From: an uncultured Eubacterium sp.
Lineage (GTDB): Bacteria > Bacillota > Clostridia > Lachnospirales > Lachnospiraceae
Length of the DNA stretch: 7,086 nucleotides
Direction: 5' to 3'
Assembly: GCA_900547255.1 (NCBI GenBank)
Contig: URGC01000119.1
Location: 1-7,086 of the forward strand
Shown here in pieces: positions 1-7,086 of this stretch; position 1 is the stretch's first letter, and the number at the start of each line of letters is the position of its first letter. The position numbers and the translations under genes are program-made. The notes beneath the pieces are model-generated. The model saw only the letters and a list, made by a program, of their open reading frames with translations, searched no databases and had not been told where the DNA came from.

Positions 1-3000
1 TATGAACCATTGACATTCCACTCCTCGTCCATTGAAATATTGCCGTTGATGTCACAATACTGTGTTGCAACCTGTCCGTTTGCAAATAATTTGTCAAGCC
101 ATTCCTTAGGTGCAACAAATCTTCCTTCACCATGTGAAGCAGGGTTGCAGTATACTCCGCCAAACTCTGCACCTGTAAGCCATGGGCTCTTATTAGATAC
201 AACCTTAGTGTATACCATCTTAGATATATGACGGTTAATTGTATTAAATGTAAGTGTAGGTGAGTTAGAATCCTGCCCTGTGATAGCTCCATTAGGAACA
301 AGACCTAACTTGATAAGTGCCTGGAAACCATTACATATACCAAGCGCAAGACCATCACGCTCGTTAAGAAGCTTCTCAACAGCCTCTTTCATCTTGGCAT
401 TACGGAATGCTGTAGCAAAGAACTTAGCTGAACCATCTGGCTCATCACCTGCTGAGAATCCACCTGGGAACATAATAATCTGTGCCTGGTTAATAGCCTT
501 CTCAAATTCTTCTACAGAATCTCTGATTCCCTCTGCATCAAGGTTCTTGAATACCTTGACAATTACATCAGCACCAGCTCTCTCAAATGCCTTAGTACTG
601 TCATATTCACAGTTAGTACCTGGAAATACAGGGATAAATACTGTTGGCTTGGCAACCTTATTCTTGCATACATATATGCTGTCTGCCTTGTAAAGCTTGC
701 TCTCAACTGGTGTTGTATCCTTAGAAGACTTAGTCTTAAATACCTTCTCAAGCTTATCCTTCCAAACGCTTACAGCCTCTTCTACAGTGATTGAGATTTC
801 TTTATATGTAAATGCTGCTGTATCCTTAACTTCACCGACCTTAACGTAATCAGTCTTAATCTCTGATAACCTATCCTTATCAACCTCTGCAACTATGCAT
901 CCATATGCAGGTGCGAAAAGGTCTTCTTCCTTAACATCACTATTGATAGCAAATCCCATCCTGTTACCGAATGCCATCTTGCTTAATGCTGGAACAAGTC
1001 CATGTCCACCAAGTACATACGCAGACTTGATAACTCCACTTGCTATAAGCGAATGGATATTCTCGTATAAATCCTTAATCTGCTCATATACAGGAAGATC
1101 ATACTCATCCTTGGCAATATCAAATCTTACAAGTGCATTGCCGGCTGTCTTTAACTCAGGAGTTATAATATCTCCCTCTTTAGCTATATCTATAGCGAAT
1201 GAGCAGAGTGTAGGTGGAACATCTATATTCTCAAATGTTCCTGACATACTATCCTTACCACCGATTGATGGAAGTCCGAAGCCAAGCTGTGCCTCGTATG
1301 CACCAAGAAGTGCAGCGAATGGCTGGCTCCAACGGCTTGGGTCTTCTGTCATTCTTCTGAAATACTCCTGGAATGTGAATCTAATCTTCTTATAATCACC
1401 ACCAGCAGCAACAATCTTTGCAACTGAATCAACTACTGCATACATAGCACCATGATATGGACTCCAGCTTGAAAGATATGGATCAAATCCATATGACATC
1501 ATAGTTACTGTATCACACTTGCCCTTGAGAACTGGAAGCTTAGCAACCATTGACTGTGTCTCTGTAAGCTGATACTTACCACCATATGGCATATATACTG
1601 AACCAGCTCCGATAGAGCCGTCAAATCTCTCAACAAGACCCTTCTGTGAGCACTCATTAAGGTCTGATAATGTCTTTAACCACTTGCCTCTTACATCATC
1701 AACCTTAGATGCCTTAAGATAGTTATCATCCTTAGATGGAATATCAACGAGTACTGATGTCTCCTGATGAGCACCATTAGTATCAAGAAATGCTCTTGAT
1801 ATATTAACTATCTCCTTGCCTCTCCATGTAAGCACAAGTCTTGGATCCTCTGTAACAACAGCAACCTCTGTTGCTTCAAGATTCTCCTCTGCTGAATACT
1901 TAAGGAACTCTGCAACATCCTTAGGATCGATAACACATGCCATTCTCTCCTGTGACTCAGATATTGCAAGCTCTGTTCCGTCAAGTCCTTCATACTTCTT
2001 AGGTACCTTATCAAGGTCAACTCTTAAACCTGCTGCTAACTCGCCGATAGCAACTGATACACCGCCGGCACCGAAGTCATTACATTTCTTGATAAGACGT
2101 GTAACTTCTGGTCTTCTGAATAATCTCTGCATCTTACGCTCTGTAGGAGCATTACCCTTCTGAACCTCTGCACCACATGTATCTATTGATTCCATTGTAT
2201 GAACCTTAGATGAACCTGTAGCTCCGCCACAGCCATCACGTCCAGTTCTTCCACCAAGTAATACAATAATGTCGCCCGGATCAGAGTTAAGTCTCTTAAC
2301 TGCTGCTCTTGGAGCTGCCGCTATAACTGCACCAATCTCCATTCTCTTTGCAACATAGTCTGGATGATATAATTCCTTAACATATCCAGTAGCAAGACCT
2401 ATCTGGTTACCATATGAGCTGTATCCATGTGCAGCCTCTGTTACAAGCTTCTTCTGTGGAAGCTTACCCTTTAATGTATCCTGAATTGAACCTGTTGGGT
2501 CTGCTGCACCAGTAATTCTCATAGCCTGATATACATATGTACGTCCTGAAAGTGGATCTCTTATCGCACCACCAAGACATGTAGCAGCACCACCGAATGG
2601 CTCGATTTCTGTTGGATGGTTGTGTGTCTCATTCTTGAAGTTAACAAGCCATTCCTCAGTCTTGCCATCTATCTCAACTGGAACAACAATTGAGCATGCA
2701 TTAATCTCGTCTGACTCTTCCTGATCTTCAAGCTTTCCCTCTGCCTTTAACTTCTTCATGGCAAGAAGTGCAAGATCCATAAGACAAACAAACTTGTCCT
2801 TACGTCCCTTATAAATCTGCTCTCTGTCAGCAAGATATTTCTTATATGTATTCTCCATTGGAATACGGTAATATCCGTCTTTGAACTCAACATTGACAAG
2901 CTCTGTTGCAAATGTTGTATGACGGCAGTGATCTGACCAGTATGTATCTAACACACGAATCTCTGTCATAGATGGATTACGCTTCTCAACATCGCGGAAA

Positions 3001-3605
3001 TGTTCCTGGATAAACAGGAAATCCTTGAATGTCATAGCAAGTCCTAATGAGTCATAAAGCTTCTTTAACTCATCCTCTGACATATCCTTAAATCCATCAA
3101 AATATATAATATCTGGAGGAGTTGGGAAATCTGTTACAAGTGTATCAGGAATCTCTTCCTTTGCCTGTCTTGAATCAACAGGGTTGATACACATCTCTTT
3201 AATCTTTTCCTTCTGATCATCTGTCAAATCACCAGATACAACATATGTAGTTGCTGTTCTGATAACTGGCTTCTCATTCTCATTAAAGAACTTGACACAC
3301 TGTTCAGCAGAATCAGCTCTCTGGTCGAACTGTCCTGGAAGATACTCTACAGAGAATACGAAATCCTCTGGCTGTGATGTAAATTCCATCTCATACACAT
3401 CATCAACTGGTGGTTCAGAAAATACTGTTGTGAGAGCCTTACTGTAAGTCTCCTCTGAAAGATTCTCAATGTCATAACGGATAAGAACCCTGACATCTGT
3501 TACTGACTTAACATCAAGATAACTTGTTATCTCGCTTAGAAGCTGCTTAGCACTGACAGCATAAGGCTTTTTCTTCTCAACAAATACTCTTTTAACGCTG
3601 CTCAT
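1..3605 (-). CDS. purL: Phosphoribosylformylglycinamidine synthase, single-chain (3'-partial)
   Basis: This cytosolic enzyme makes FGAM from FGAR, glutamine and ATP, the fourth step of de novo purine synthesis. I translated 1201 codons without a stop or frameshift; the gene runs off the window's left edge. Visible motifs are SDHCRHTTF from residue 224, ETHNHP at 326-331, a glycine-rich GGRTGRDGCGGATGSS stretch at 451-466, and GGKDSMSG at 782-789 in the second synthetase half. A class I glutamine amidotransferase domain begins near residue 986 (FIPVFPGTNCEYDS), with FPGGFSAGDE and the nucleophile Cys1091 in LGICNGFQAL. The triad His and Glu should lie just past the edge. The whole protein would be about 1250 residues, as in the fused PurL/PurQ-like form of Clostridia, rather than the separate PurS, PurL and PurQ of Bacillus. 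The start ATG (3603-3605) follows GGGAGGA with 5 bases between. It has its own promoter. Confidence 0.97.
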   Translation of the reverse strand, partial: MSSVKRVFVEKKKPYAVSAKQLLSEITSYLDVKSVTDVRVLIRYDIENLSEETYSKALTTVFSEPPVDDVYEMEFTSQPEDFVFSVEYLPGQFDQRADSAEQCVKFFNENEKPVIRTATTYVVSGDLTDDQKEKIKEMCINPVDSRQAKEEIPDTLVTDFPTPPDIIYFDGFKDMSEDELKKLYDSLGLAMTFKDFLFIQEHFRDVEKRNPSMTEIRVLDTYWSDHCRHTTFATELVNVEFKDGYYRIPMENTYKKYLADREQIYKGRKDKFVCLMDLALLAMKKLKAEGKLEDQEESDEINACSIVVPVEIDGKTEEWLVNFKNETHNHPTEIEPFGGAATCLGGAIRDPLSGRTYVYQAMRITGAADPTGSIQDTLKGKLPQKKLVTEAAHGYSSYGNQIGLATGYVKELYHPDYVAKRMEIGAVIAAAPRAAVKRLNSDPGDIIVLLGGRTGRDGCGGATGSSKVHTMESIDTCGAEVQKGNAPTERKMQRLFRRPEVTRLIKKCNDFGAGGVSVAIGELAAGLRVDLDKVPKKYEGLDGTELAISESQERMACVIDPKDVAEFLKYSAEENLEATEVAVVTEDPRLVLTWRGKEIVNISRAFLDTNGAHQETSVLVDIPSKDDNYLKASKVDDVRGKWLKTLSDLNECSQKGLVERFDGSIGAGSVYMPYGGKYQLTETQSMVAKLPVLKGKCDTVTMMSYGFDPYLSSWSPYHGAMYAVVDSVAKIVAAGGDYKKIRFTFQEYFRRMTEDPSRWSQPFAALLGAYEAQLGFGLPSIGGKDSMSGTFENIDVPPTLCSFAIDIAKEGDIITPELKTAGNALVRFDIAKDEYDLPVYEQIKDLYENIHSLIASGVIKSAYVLGGHGLVPALSKMAFGNRMGFAINSDVKEEDLFAPAYGCIVAEVDKDRLSEIKTDYVKVGEVKDTAAFTYKEISITVEEAVSVWKDKLEKVFKTKSSKDTTPVESKLYKADSIYVCKNKVAKPTVFIPVFPGTNCEYDSTKAFERAGADVIVKVFKNLDAEGIRDSVEEFEKAINQAQIIMFPGGFSAGDEPDGSAKFFATAFRNAKMKEAVEKLLNERDGLALGICNGFQALIKLGLVPNGAITGQDSNSPTLTFNTINRHISKMVYTKVVSNKSPWLTGAEFGGVYCNPASHGEGRFVAPKEWLDKLFANGQVATQYCDINGNISMDEEWNVNGS

Positions 3606-3610
3606 TGTTT

Positions 3611-3617
3611 TCCTCCC
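3611..3617 (-). promoter_or_regulatory. Ribosome binding site of purL
   Basis: The transcript reads GGGAGGA, then AAACA, then ATG. This is a near-perfect Shine-Dalgarno site with 5-base spacing, and it fixes the purL start at 3605. The encoded N-terminus, MSSVKRVFVEKK, is the usual kind for this family. Confidence 0.9.
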
Positions 3618-3656
3618 GCTTATCTTTTATGAATAGCTTATTAGTGAATAAAATTA

Positions 3657-3685
3657 ATTGTATCACAAGAATCAGAATTTACCAA
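3657..3685 (-). promoter_or_regulatory. Sigma-A type promoter of purL
   Basis: On the minus strand a -35 element TTGGTA (3680-3685, 4 of 6 consensus bases) is separated by exactly 17 bases from a -10 element TACAAT (3657-3662, 5 of 6). The -10 is preceded by TGA, giving an extended -10 (TGn). Transcription would start near 3650, leaving a leader of about 45 bases before the purL ATG. That leader is too short for a purine riboswitch, and I see no inverted repeat in it that looks like an operator. Confidence 0.7.
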
Positions 3686-3692
3686 TAATAAT

Positions 3693-3708
3693 TTAGATAA
3701 AACTCTAA
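3693..3708. repeat. Short inverted repeat TTAGA/TCTAA
   Basis: A 5-base perfect stem with a 6-base loop lies just upstream of the purL -35 element and downstream of the acylase-like gene. It is AT-rich and has no clean run of T after it on the minus strand. It could be a weak part of a transcription end or an accidental palindrome. Confidence 0.25.
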
Positions 3709-3711
3709 TTC

Positions 3712-3730
3712 TCTGAATATTTATTTCAGA
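3712..3730 (-). terminator. Weak candidate terminator hairpin after the acylase-like gene
   Basis: TCTGAA and TTCAGA form a perfect 6-base stem around a 7-base AT loop, beginning 8 bases past the TAA stop of the upstream gene. It lacks a GC-rich stem and a following T tract, so it is not a convincing intrinsic terminator. Its position between a stop codon and the next promoter is the main reason to list it. Confidence 0.3.
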
Positions 3731-3738
3731 ATATATAT

Positions 3739-4674
3739 TTATTCATGCATACGGCGTATTATCTTATACACTACCTGATTCCCCATAACCATTGGTGAAG
3801 TGTGTGCAAAGAATATAATTCCATCTGTCTGGCTGACTATCTGCGATTTGACAAATCCTTCACAAGGATCAATTACCTCGCCTATTATGTCTCCACGAAA
3901 TACCGGGTCTCCCGGGTCTTTTAACCTTCTGTAGAATCCGCCGTCATAAGTCTTAACAGGCATAAGGTCCTGTTCATGTATGACACTGGCTATGTAGCCA
4001 CTGTGGTTATTATATTTTAGTATTCCCATACGTGTGAGAAATCTAAGAACTGATGAAACTGCCTGACGTGCTGATTTATCATCAATATTGTCAGTGCTGT
4101 TCGTATAGATTGAGAATGCATTAGTTCCATTCATCTGCCAGTTATAGTTAAGTGTGACAGTGTCCATAGGCTTAGGACTTCTTATCACAACATACTGTAA
4201 TCCGAACAGATTAGCAAGGCTTGCGCTCTGATATCCTGTCTCCATCATTCTTACATGTGGTATGAAATCTCCCGGCATGTAAAAGCTTGCAAACTGGATT
4301 CCATAGTTGTAGCCTTTGACATTCTCAAATAACATAGATGCTATGTAATTAGTTGTATCACCATCAGCATCTCCCGGAAATGTCCTGTTAATATCTGTAT
4401 TGTCTATAGGCCAGAATCTCTTGCCTACATTCATTGAAAACTTATTAGCTGTAGGAACTACTAATATCTCATGGTCATGCGATATAGCCCCGTGGCTTTC
4501 AAGGTCTCTTAAAGCCTTGACAAGCAGTGAGCATATATACATCTGCTGTATCTCATTGCCACGCAGTGAACCTACTATGCATGCGGATTTCTCACCTCCG
4601 CCAAATCTGTACCCTTCCACCTTGAAATCATCTCTGTATAATCCCTGAAGTGTGAATATTGTCTCTTTTTTCAT
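3739..4674 (-). CDS. AstE/AspA-family protein lacking catalytic residues (probable pseudoenzyme)
   Basis: This 311-residue protein aligns almost without gaps to its upstream neighbour. The family are zinc-dependent M14-like acylases that cleave N-acyl amino acids, using a His-x-x-Glu plus His zinc site and a catalytic Glu. Here the first ligand His is Arg38 (GSLRGNE; Glu41 is kept), the third ligand His is Ala129 (IQFASFY) and the catalytic Glu is Tyr190 (FSIYTN). The substrate-binding NR pair is kept at 96-97 (DINRTFPGD), as is the C-terminal beta domain (about 225-311, with TDGIIFF). I chose the ATG at 4674 because GGAG sits 6 bases before it. A longer frame from 4755 would overlap the upstream gene and add 27 residues with no match in the paralogue. 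Hydrolysis by the standard mechanism looks impossible. A binding or regulatory role, perhaps in a heteromer with the neighbour, is inference. No signal peptide or membrane segment is seen. Confidence 0.85.
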   Translation of the reverse strand: MKKETIFTLQGLYRDDFKVEGYRFGGGEKSACIVGSLRGNEIQQMYICSLLVKALRDLESHGAISHDHEILVVPTANKFSMNVGKRFWPIDNTDINRTFPGDADGDTTNYIASMLFENVKGYNYGIQFASFYMPGDFIPHVRMMETGYQSASLANLFGLQYVVIRSPKPMDTVTLNYNWQMNGTNAFSIYTNSTDNIDDKSARQAVSSVLRFLTRMGILKYNNHSGYIASVIHEQDLMPVKTYDGGFYRRLKDPGDPVFRGDIIGEVIDPCEGFVKSQIVSQTDGIIFFAHTSPMVMGNQVVYKIIRRMHE

Positions 4675-4680
4675 GATTAT

Positions 4681-4684
4681 CTCC
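4681..4684 (-). promoter_or_regulatory. Ribosome binding site deciding the start of the acylase-like gene
   Basis: The transcript reads GGAG, ATAATC, then ATG AAA AAA. The 6-base spacing supports the start at 4674 over the in-frame ATG codons at 4755, 4722 and 4686. The site lies within the 28-base gap after the upstream gene's stop. Confidence 0.8.
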
Positions 4685-4702
4685 ATCTGCCAGCAATAAC
4701 TA

Positions 4703-5641
4703 TTACTGGATATTGCCTCCATATACTCTTGCAAGAAGTGCGCCCTTATATACAACCGGATGTTCTCTTAATGTAAATATGATTCCATCCACCGGCGACT
4801 CAATTCTCTGGACAATCCTGCCTGTAAGCGGCTCAATTATGTCACCTATATGTGTACCCATGCTTATAGCTCCAAGTTTCTTAACATCTGCCACAAACAC
4901 TCCGCTTGAGCAGGCTCTTATGAATTCAACCTGTCCCTCTGTCGATATGATTGGCTTCCTTACAGAAATCTGCTCACCTTCCCATATGCCAAGCTCTATC
5001 ATAAGATTAAATGTTCCCTCTATAAGCTGGTCACAATACTCCCTGTTAATTCTGTTGCCGACTCCCATCTCTATGGCAAGTGTAGGAACATCCATATTGT
5101 TAAGGCTGTATGCCAAAGTTGCATCAAGCACTGTCTTGGATGAATATATCCATACAAAATCAGTATTAATAATCTTTGCATATGGAAGAAGCTTTGCCCT
5201 GTTCTCCTCTGTAAGTCTTGCCTGTGGCATCTCCTTAATGAATATATTGCTCGAATGGATATCAAGACAGAAATCACTGCCTATAATATTATCAATGACA
5301 CCGGCAGCCACATATTCCGCAACTGCTCCGTTATTATCCCCCGGAAATGACCTGTTCATATCAAGCTCAAACATAGGTATTCCACGGCTTCCAATATCAA
5401 GTCCCAAAGGATTAAGGTCTGGATAAATGTCTACTATGCCATGAAGCTTCTCTGGATTGTTGTTAATCCTTCTTGTCACTTCATAACATATATACTGTCC
5501 ATCAAGCTCATCACCATGTATTCCTGTAACTATAGAGAGTCTCTTCTCCTTGCCAGTATACCCTTCTGGTGCAAGCCTGTTCTTGTGAACAGTCCATTTC
5601 TCATGTACTGGTAACTCTATTGAAACAACTTCTTCTATCAT
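4703..5641 (-). CDS. AstE/AspA-family zinc acylase (succinylglutamate desuccinylase/aspartoacylase-like)
   Basis: This 312-residue protein is a complete member of the family of zinc-dependent enzymes that hydrolyse N-acyl amino acids. The zinc ligands His42 and Glu45 lie in TGIHGDELDG and the third ligand His129 in CLDIHSSN. The substrate-carboxylate NR pair is at 96-97 in LDMNRSFPGD, and the general-base Glu191 is in LAIEMGVGNR. The catalytic domain spans about 30-225. A C-terminal beta domain follows (about 235-312; GDIIEPLTGRI, SPVDGIIF), typical of the family. The substrate cannot be named: nothing here suggests the arginine succinyltransferase pathway. The start is the first ATG after an in-frame TAG only 6 bases upstream. 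No signal peptide is seen, so it is probably cytosolic. It lies 46 bases after the DUF342 gene and 28 bases before its degenerate paralogue, suggesting co-transcription. Confidence 0.92.
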   Translation of the reverse strand: MIEEVVSIELPVHEKWTVHKNRLAPEGYTGKEKRLSIVTGIHGDELDGQYICYEVTRRINNNPEKLHGIVDIYPDLNPLGLDIGSRGIPMFELDMNRSFPGDNNGAVAEYVAAGVIDNIIGSDFCLDIHSSNIFIKEMPQARLTEENRAKLLPYAKIINTDFVWIYSSKTVLDATLAYSLNNMDVPTLAIEMGVGNRINREYCDQLIEGTFNLMIELGIWEGEQISVRKPIISTEGQVEFIRACSSGVFVADVKKLGAISMGTHIGDIIEPLTGRIVQRIESPVDGIIFTLREHPVVYKGALLARVYGGNIQ

Positions 5642-5653
5642 ATATATCTACTG

Positions 5654-5659
5654 TCCTTT
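5654..5659 (-). promoter_or_regulatory. Probable ribosome binding site of the acylase gene, long spacing
   Basis: The transcript reads AAAGGA followed by 12 bases and then ATG. The spacing is longer than the usual 5 to 9 bases, so initiation may be modest. An in-frame TAG between site and start rules out an upstream start, and no good alternative start lies close downstream. Confidence 0.5.
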
Positions 5660-5687
5660 GTTGTGTATTAAATCCTTCAGCCACAGC

Positions 5688-7086
5688 TTATGACTGCATA
5701 TCCATATCCATAATTCCTCTTATTGATATCTTGCCATCCAGAGTACGGATAACCATTGACACCAATGGTGTGTTAGGCGAATATGTCACTCCATTGACTA
5801 TAACCTTAACACCTGGATACATATTCTTTAAAATCTTTATATTGGAATTCTCTGATGCATATATAAGGTCACAGAGTTTCTTAGCCTCTTCATTGAACTT
5901 ATTCTTCTCTGAGTTCTTAATTATCTTTGACTGGAATACCTTGTTGAACATATCCTGCTGGAACTTCTCAGGCTGTAACTGTTTCAGAGCCTTATACTTT
6001 GCAAGAAGTGTGTCAAGCATATCTATCTCTTTATCATAATCTTTTATCTTATTCACAAGGTCCGTATACTGCTGTCTTACTGCCTTGGTTGCACCGACAC
6101 GGATAATAGTTGTGACACCAGTCTCAACACCCGCATTGCCTACTTCAACACCAAGTATTCCCATAACATCGCCGCCCTGTATTGAGCTCTGCTTGCCATT
6201 GACAATAACCTTGCCATTGGCAACTATGTTACAGTTAAGCATATAATTGGCATATACATTACCCCTGCACTGTACAGTCACATTCTCTAAGAATCTCGCA
6301 CTTATATCACCGCCAGCTTCTACCTTTGCAAGTCCCTTGCCGTTGACACCATCCTTGAATATGACATTGCCGCCAGCTCGTATAACTGCTGCCTCAACAT
6401 GTCCTCCAATTGATATATCGCCTCTGGCAGATACTGTAAGTCCACTGATAACATTTCCCTGGATATCAACATCACCATTGAAATCAATATTACCAACAGA
6501 TATATCCACATTGCCCGGTATTGTAAGAACACTGTATACATTAAGGTCAAAGTTTCTGTATTCTACCTTGCCATCACAAGCCGCATAATATGTATTGCCA
6601 TCCTCTGATACAGTGAATCCCTTGCCTCTTAACGGACTCTTAGGTCTTCCCGCTTTAGGAATAATCAGCTTTCCCCTGACATCATATCCGAATACCCCCT
6701 TAGTAGGTGAATTATAATGTGCAAGCTTGTCCCCCTCGCTTACAAGCTCGAACAGCTTCATGTTATAATAATCAACCGAACCGTCTGCACGCTCTACCGG
6801 CTTGCCAATACCATCAAGATTGAAAAACAGTTCATATTCACCATCAGCACCATCTTCAGCTTTCTTGCCGGATGCAATAAGCTCATTAGTGTCATATACC
6901 TTATTCTGAAGCATATTCTGTATTGCCGATTCATCAATCCCCATCTTAACGCCACTCTCATCTAATGCCGCCTTGATATCTTCATATGAATACTCTCTAT
7001 CATCATGCATCGGAAATGTCAGGCGCAGATACGCTGACATATTATCTTCAGATATTGTGACGGATATTCTCTTATTTGGTTGTTCA
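5688..7086 (-). CDS. DUF342/FapA-type beta-helix protein (5'-partial)
   Basis: The visible 465 residues belong to the DUF342 (FapA, flagellar assembly protein A) family. FapA affects polar flagellar assembly in Vibrio; in Clostridia its role is unclear. Reading continues open past the ATG at 7040 to the window edge (EQPNKRISVTISEDN before MSAYLRL). That stretch fits the family's N-terminal segment, so the true start is probably outside. Counting from that Met, residues 1-165 are the N-terminal domain, with YEDIKAALDESGVKMGID near the beginning. Residues about 170-315 form a glycine-ladder beta-helix with repeating GNV/GDI turns. Residues about 318-395 are charged and Leu/Lys-rich, a likely coiled coil (DYDKEIDMLDTLLAKYKALK). 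A short C-terminal domain (about 400-445) ends in MDMDMQS. No membrane segment is seen. The beta-helix plus coiled coil suggests self-assembly or scaffolding. It is the first visible gene of a possible three-gene unit with the two acylase-family genes. Confidence 0.88.
   Translation of the reverse strand, partial: EQPNKRISVTISEDNMSAYLRLTFPMHDDREYSYEDIKAALDESGVKMGIDESAIQNMLQNKVYDTNELIASGKKAEDGADGEYELFFNLDGIGKPVERADGSVDYYNMKLFELVSEGDKLAHYNSPTKGVFGYDVRGKLIIPKAGRPKSPLRGKGFTVSEDGNTYYAACDGKVEYRNFDLNVYSVLTIPGNVDISVGNIDFNGDVDIQGNVISGLTVSARGDISIGGHVEAAVIRAGGNVIFKDGVNGKGLAKVEAGGDISARFLENVTVQCRGNVYANYMLNCNIVANGKVIVNGKQSSIQGGDVMGILGVEVGNAGVETGVTTIIRVGATKAVRQQYTDLVNKIKDYDKEIDMLDTLLAKYKALKQLQPEKFQQDMFNKVFQSKIIKNSEKNKFNEEAKKLCDLIYASENSNIKILKNMYPGVKVIVNGVTYSPNTPLVSMVIRTLDGKISIRGIMDMDMQS

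Noticed and set aside
895..1395. 166-codon open frame on the plus strand, with smaller ones at 10-231, 280-693 and 1816-2163
   Set aside because: All are antisense shadows of the continuous purL frame, which carries the conserved FGAM synthase motifs through these positions.
3606..3738. Purine riboswitch or small RNA in the purL leader gap
   Set aside because: Only about 45 bases lie between the predicted transcript start and the ATG, too short for a purine aptamer of about 65 bases plus an expression platform. No three-way junction pattern is seen.
4675..4755. N-terminal extension of the acylase-like gene to the ATG at 4755
   Set aside because: It overlaps the end of the upstream acylase gene by 53 bases, has no matching segment in the paralogue, and a GGAG site 6 bases before the ATG at 4674 gives a better start.
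4713..5426. 237-codon open frame on the plus strand
   Set aside because: It lies wholly antisense to the acylase gene, whose family motifs are unmistakable. The translation shows no recognisable domain and there is no ribosome site.
2761..6010. The decamer GCAAGAAGTG at 2761, 4731 and 6001
   Set aside because: In each case it encodes part of an A/T-L-L-A run on the minus strand with the preferred codons CTT CTT GC. It is best explained by codon usage rather than a functional repeat.
5569..6039. 156-codon plus-strand frame spanning the acylase/DUF342 junction
   Set aside because: It is antisense to two supported genes, is rich in Ser, Ile and Leu as reverse-strand shadows often are, and matches nothing I recognise.

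Overview
All protein-coding sequence in this window lies on the minus strand. The base composition is AT-rich (roughly 40% GC by eye), the Shine-Dalgarno sites are strong and GGAG-like, and the single-chain PurL is of the clostridial type. Together with a DUF342/FapA protein, this suggests a member of the Clostridia, most likely Lachnospiraceae. The family assignment is an inference from protein flavour; no rRNA or other marker is present to prove it.

Read in the direction of transcription (from 7086 down to 1), there are four genes. First is the C-terminal 465 residues of a DUF342/FapA-type beta-helix protein (5688-7086), whose start lies beyond the window. After 46 bases comes a complete 312-residue zinc carboxypeptidase-like acylase of the AstE/AspA (succinylglutamate desuccinylase/aspartoacylase) family (4703-5641) with all expected catalytic residues. 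After 28 bases comes a 311-residue paralogue (3739-4674) with the same fold and length, in which two of the three zinc ligands and the catalytic glutamate are replaced. These three genes could form one transcription unit.

A 133-base AT-rich gap follows. It holds weak inverted repeats and a well-formed sigma-A type promoter (TTGGTA - 17 bases - TGATACAAT). The promoter drives purL, the one-chain phosphoribosylformylglycinamidine synthase of purine synthesis (1-3605). The visible purL reading frame is 1201 codons, unbroken; its last few dozen residues fall outside the window.

The purL gene is housekeeping and probably unrelated to the upstream group. The most interesting part is the tandem pair of one intact and one apparently catalytically dead acylase next to a DUF342 protein. 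No tRNA, rRNA, mobile element, CRISPR array or riboswitch was found, and the only stretch without a gene is the 133-base gap.
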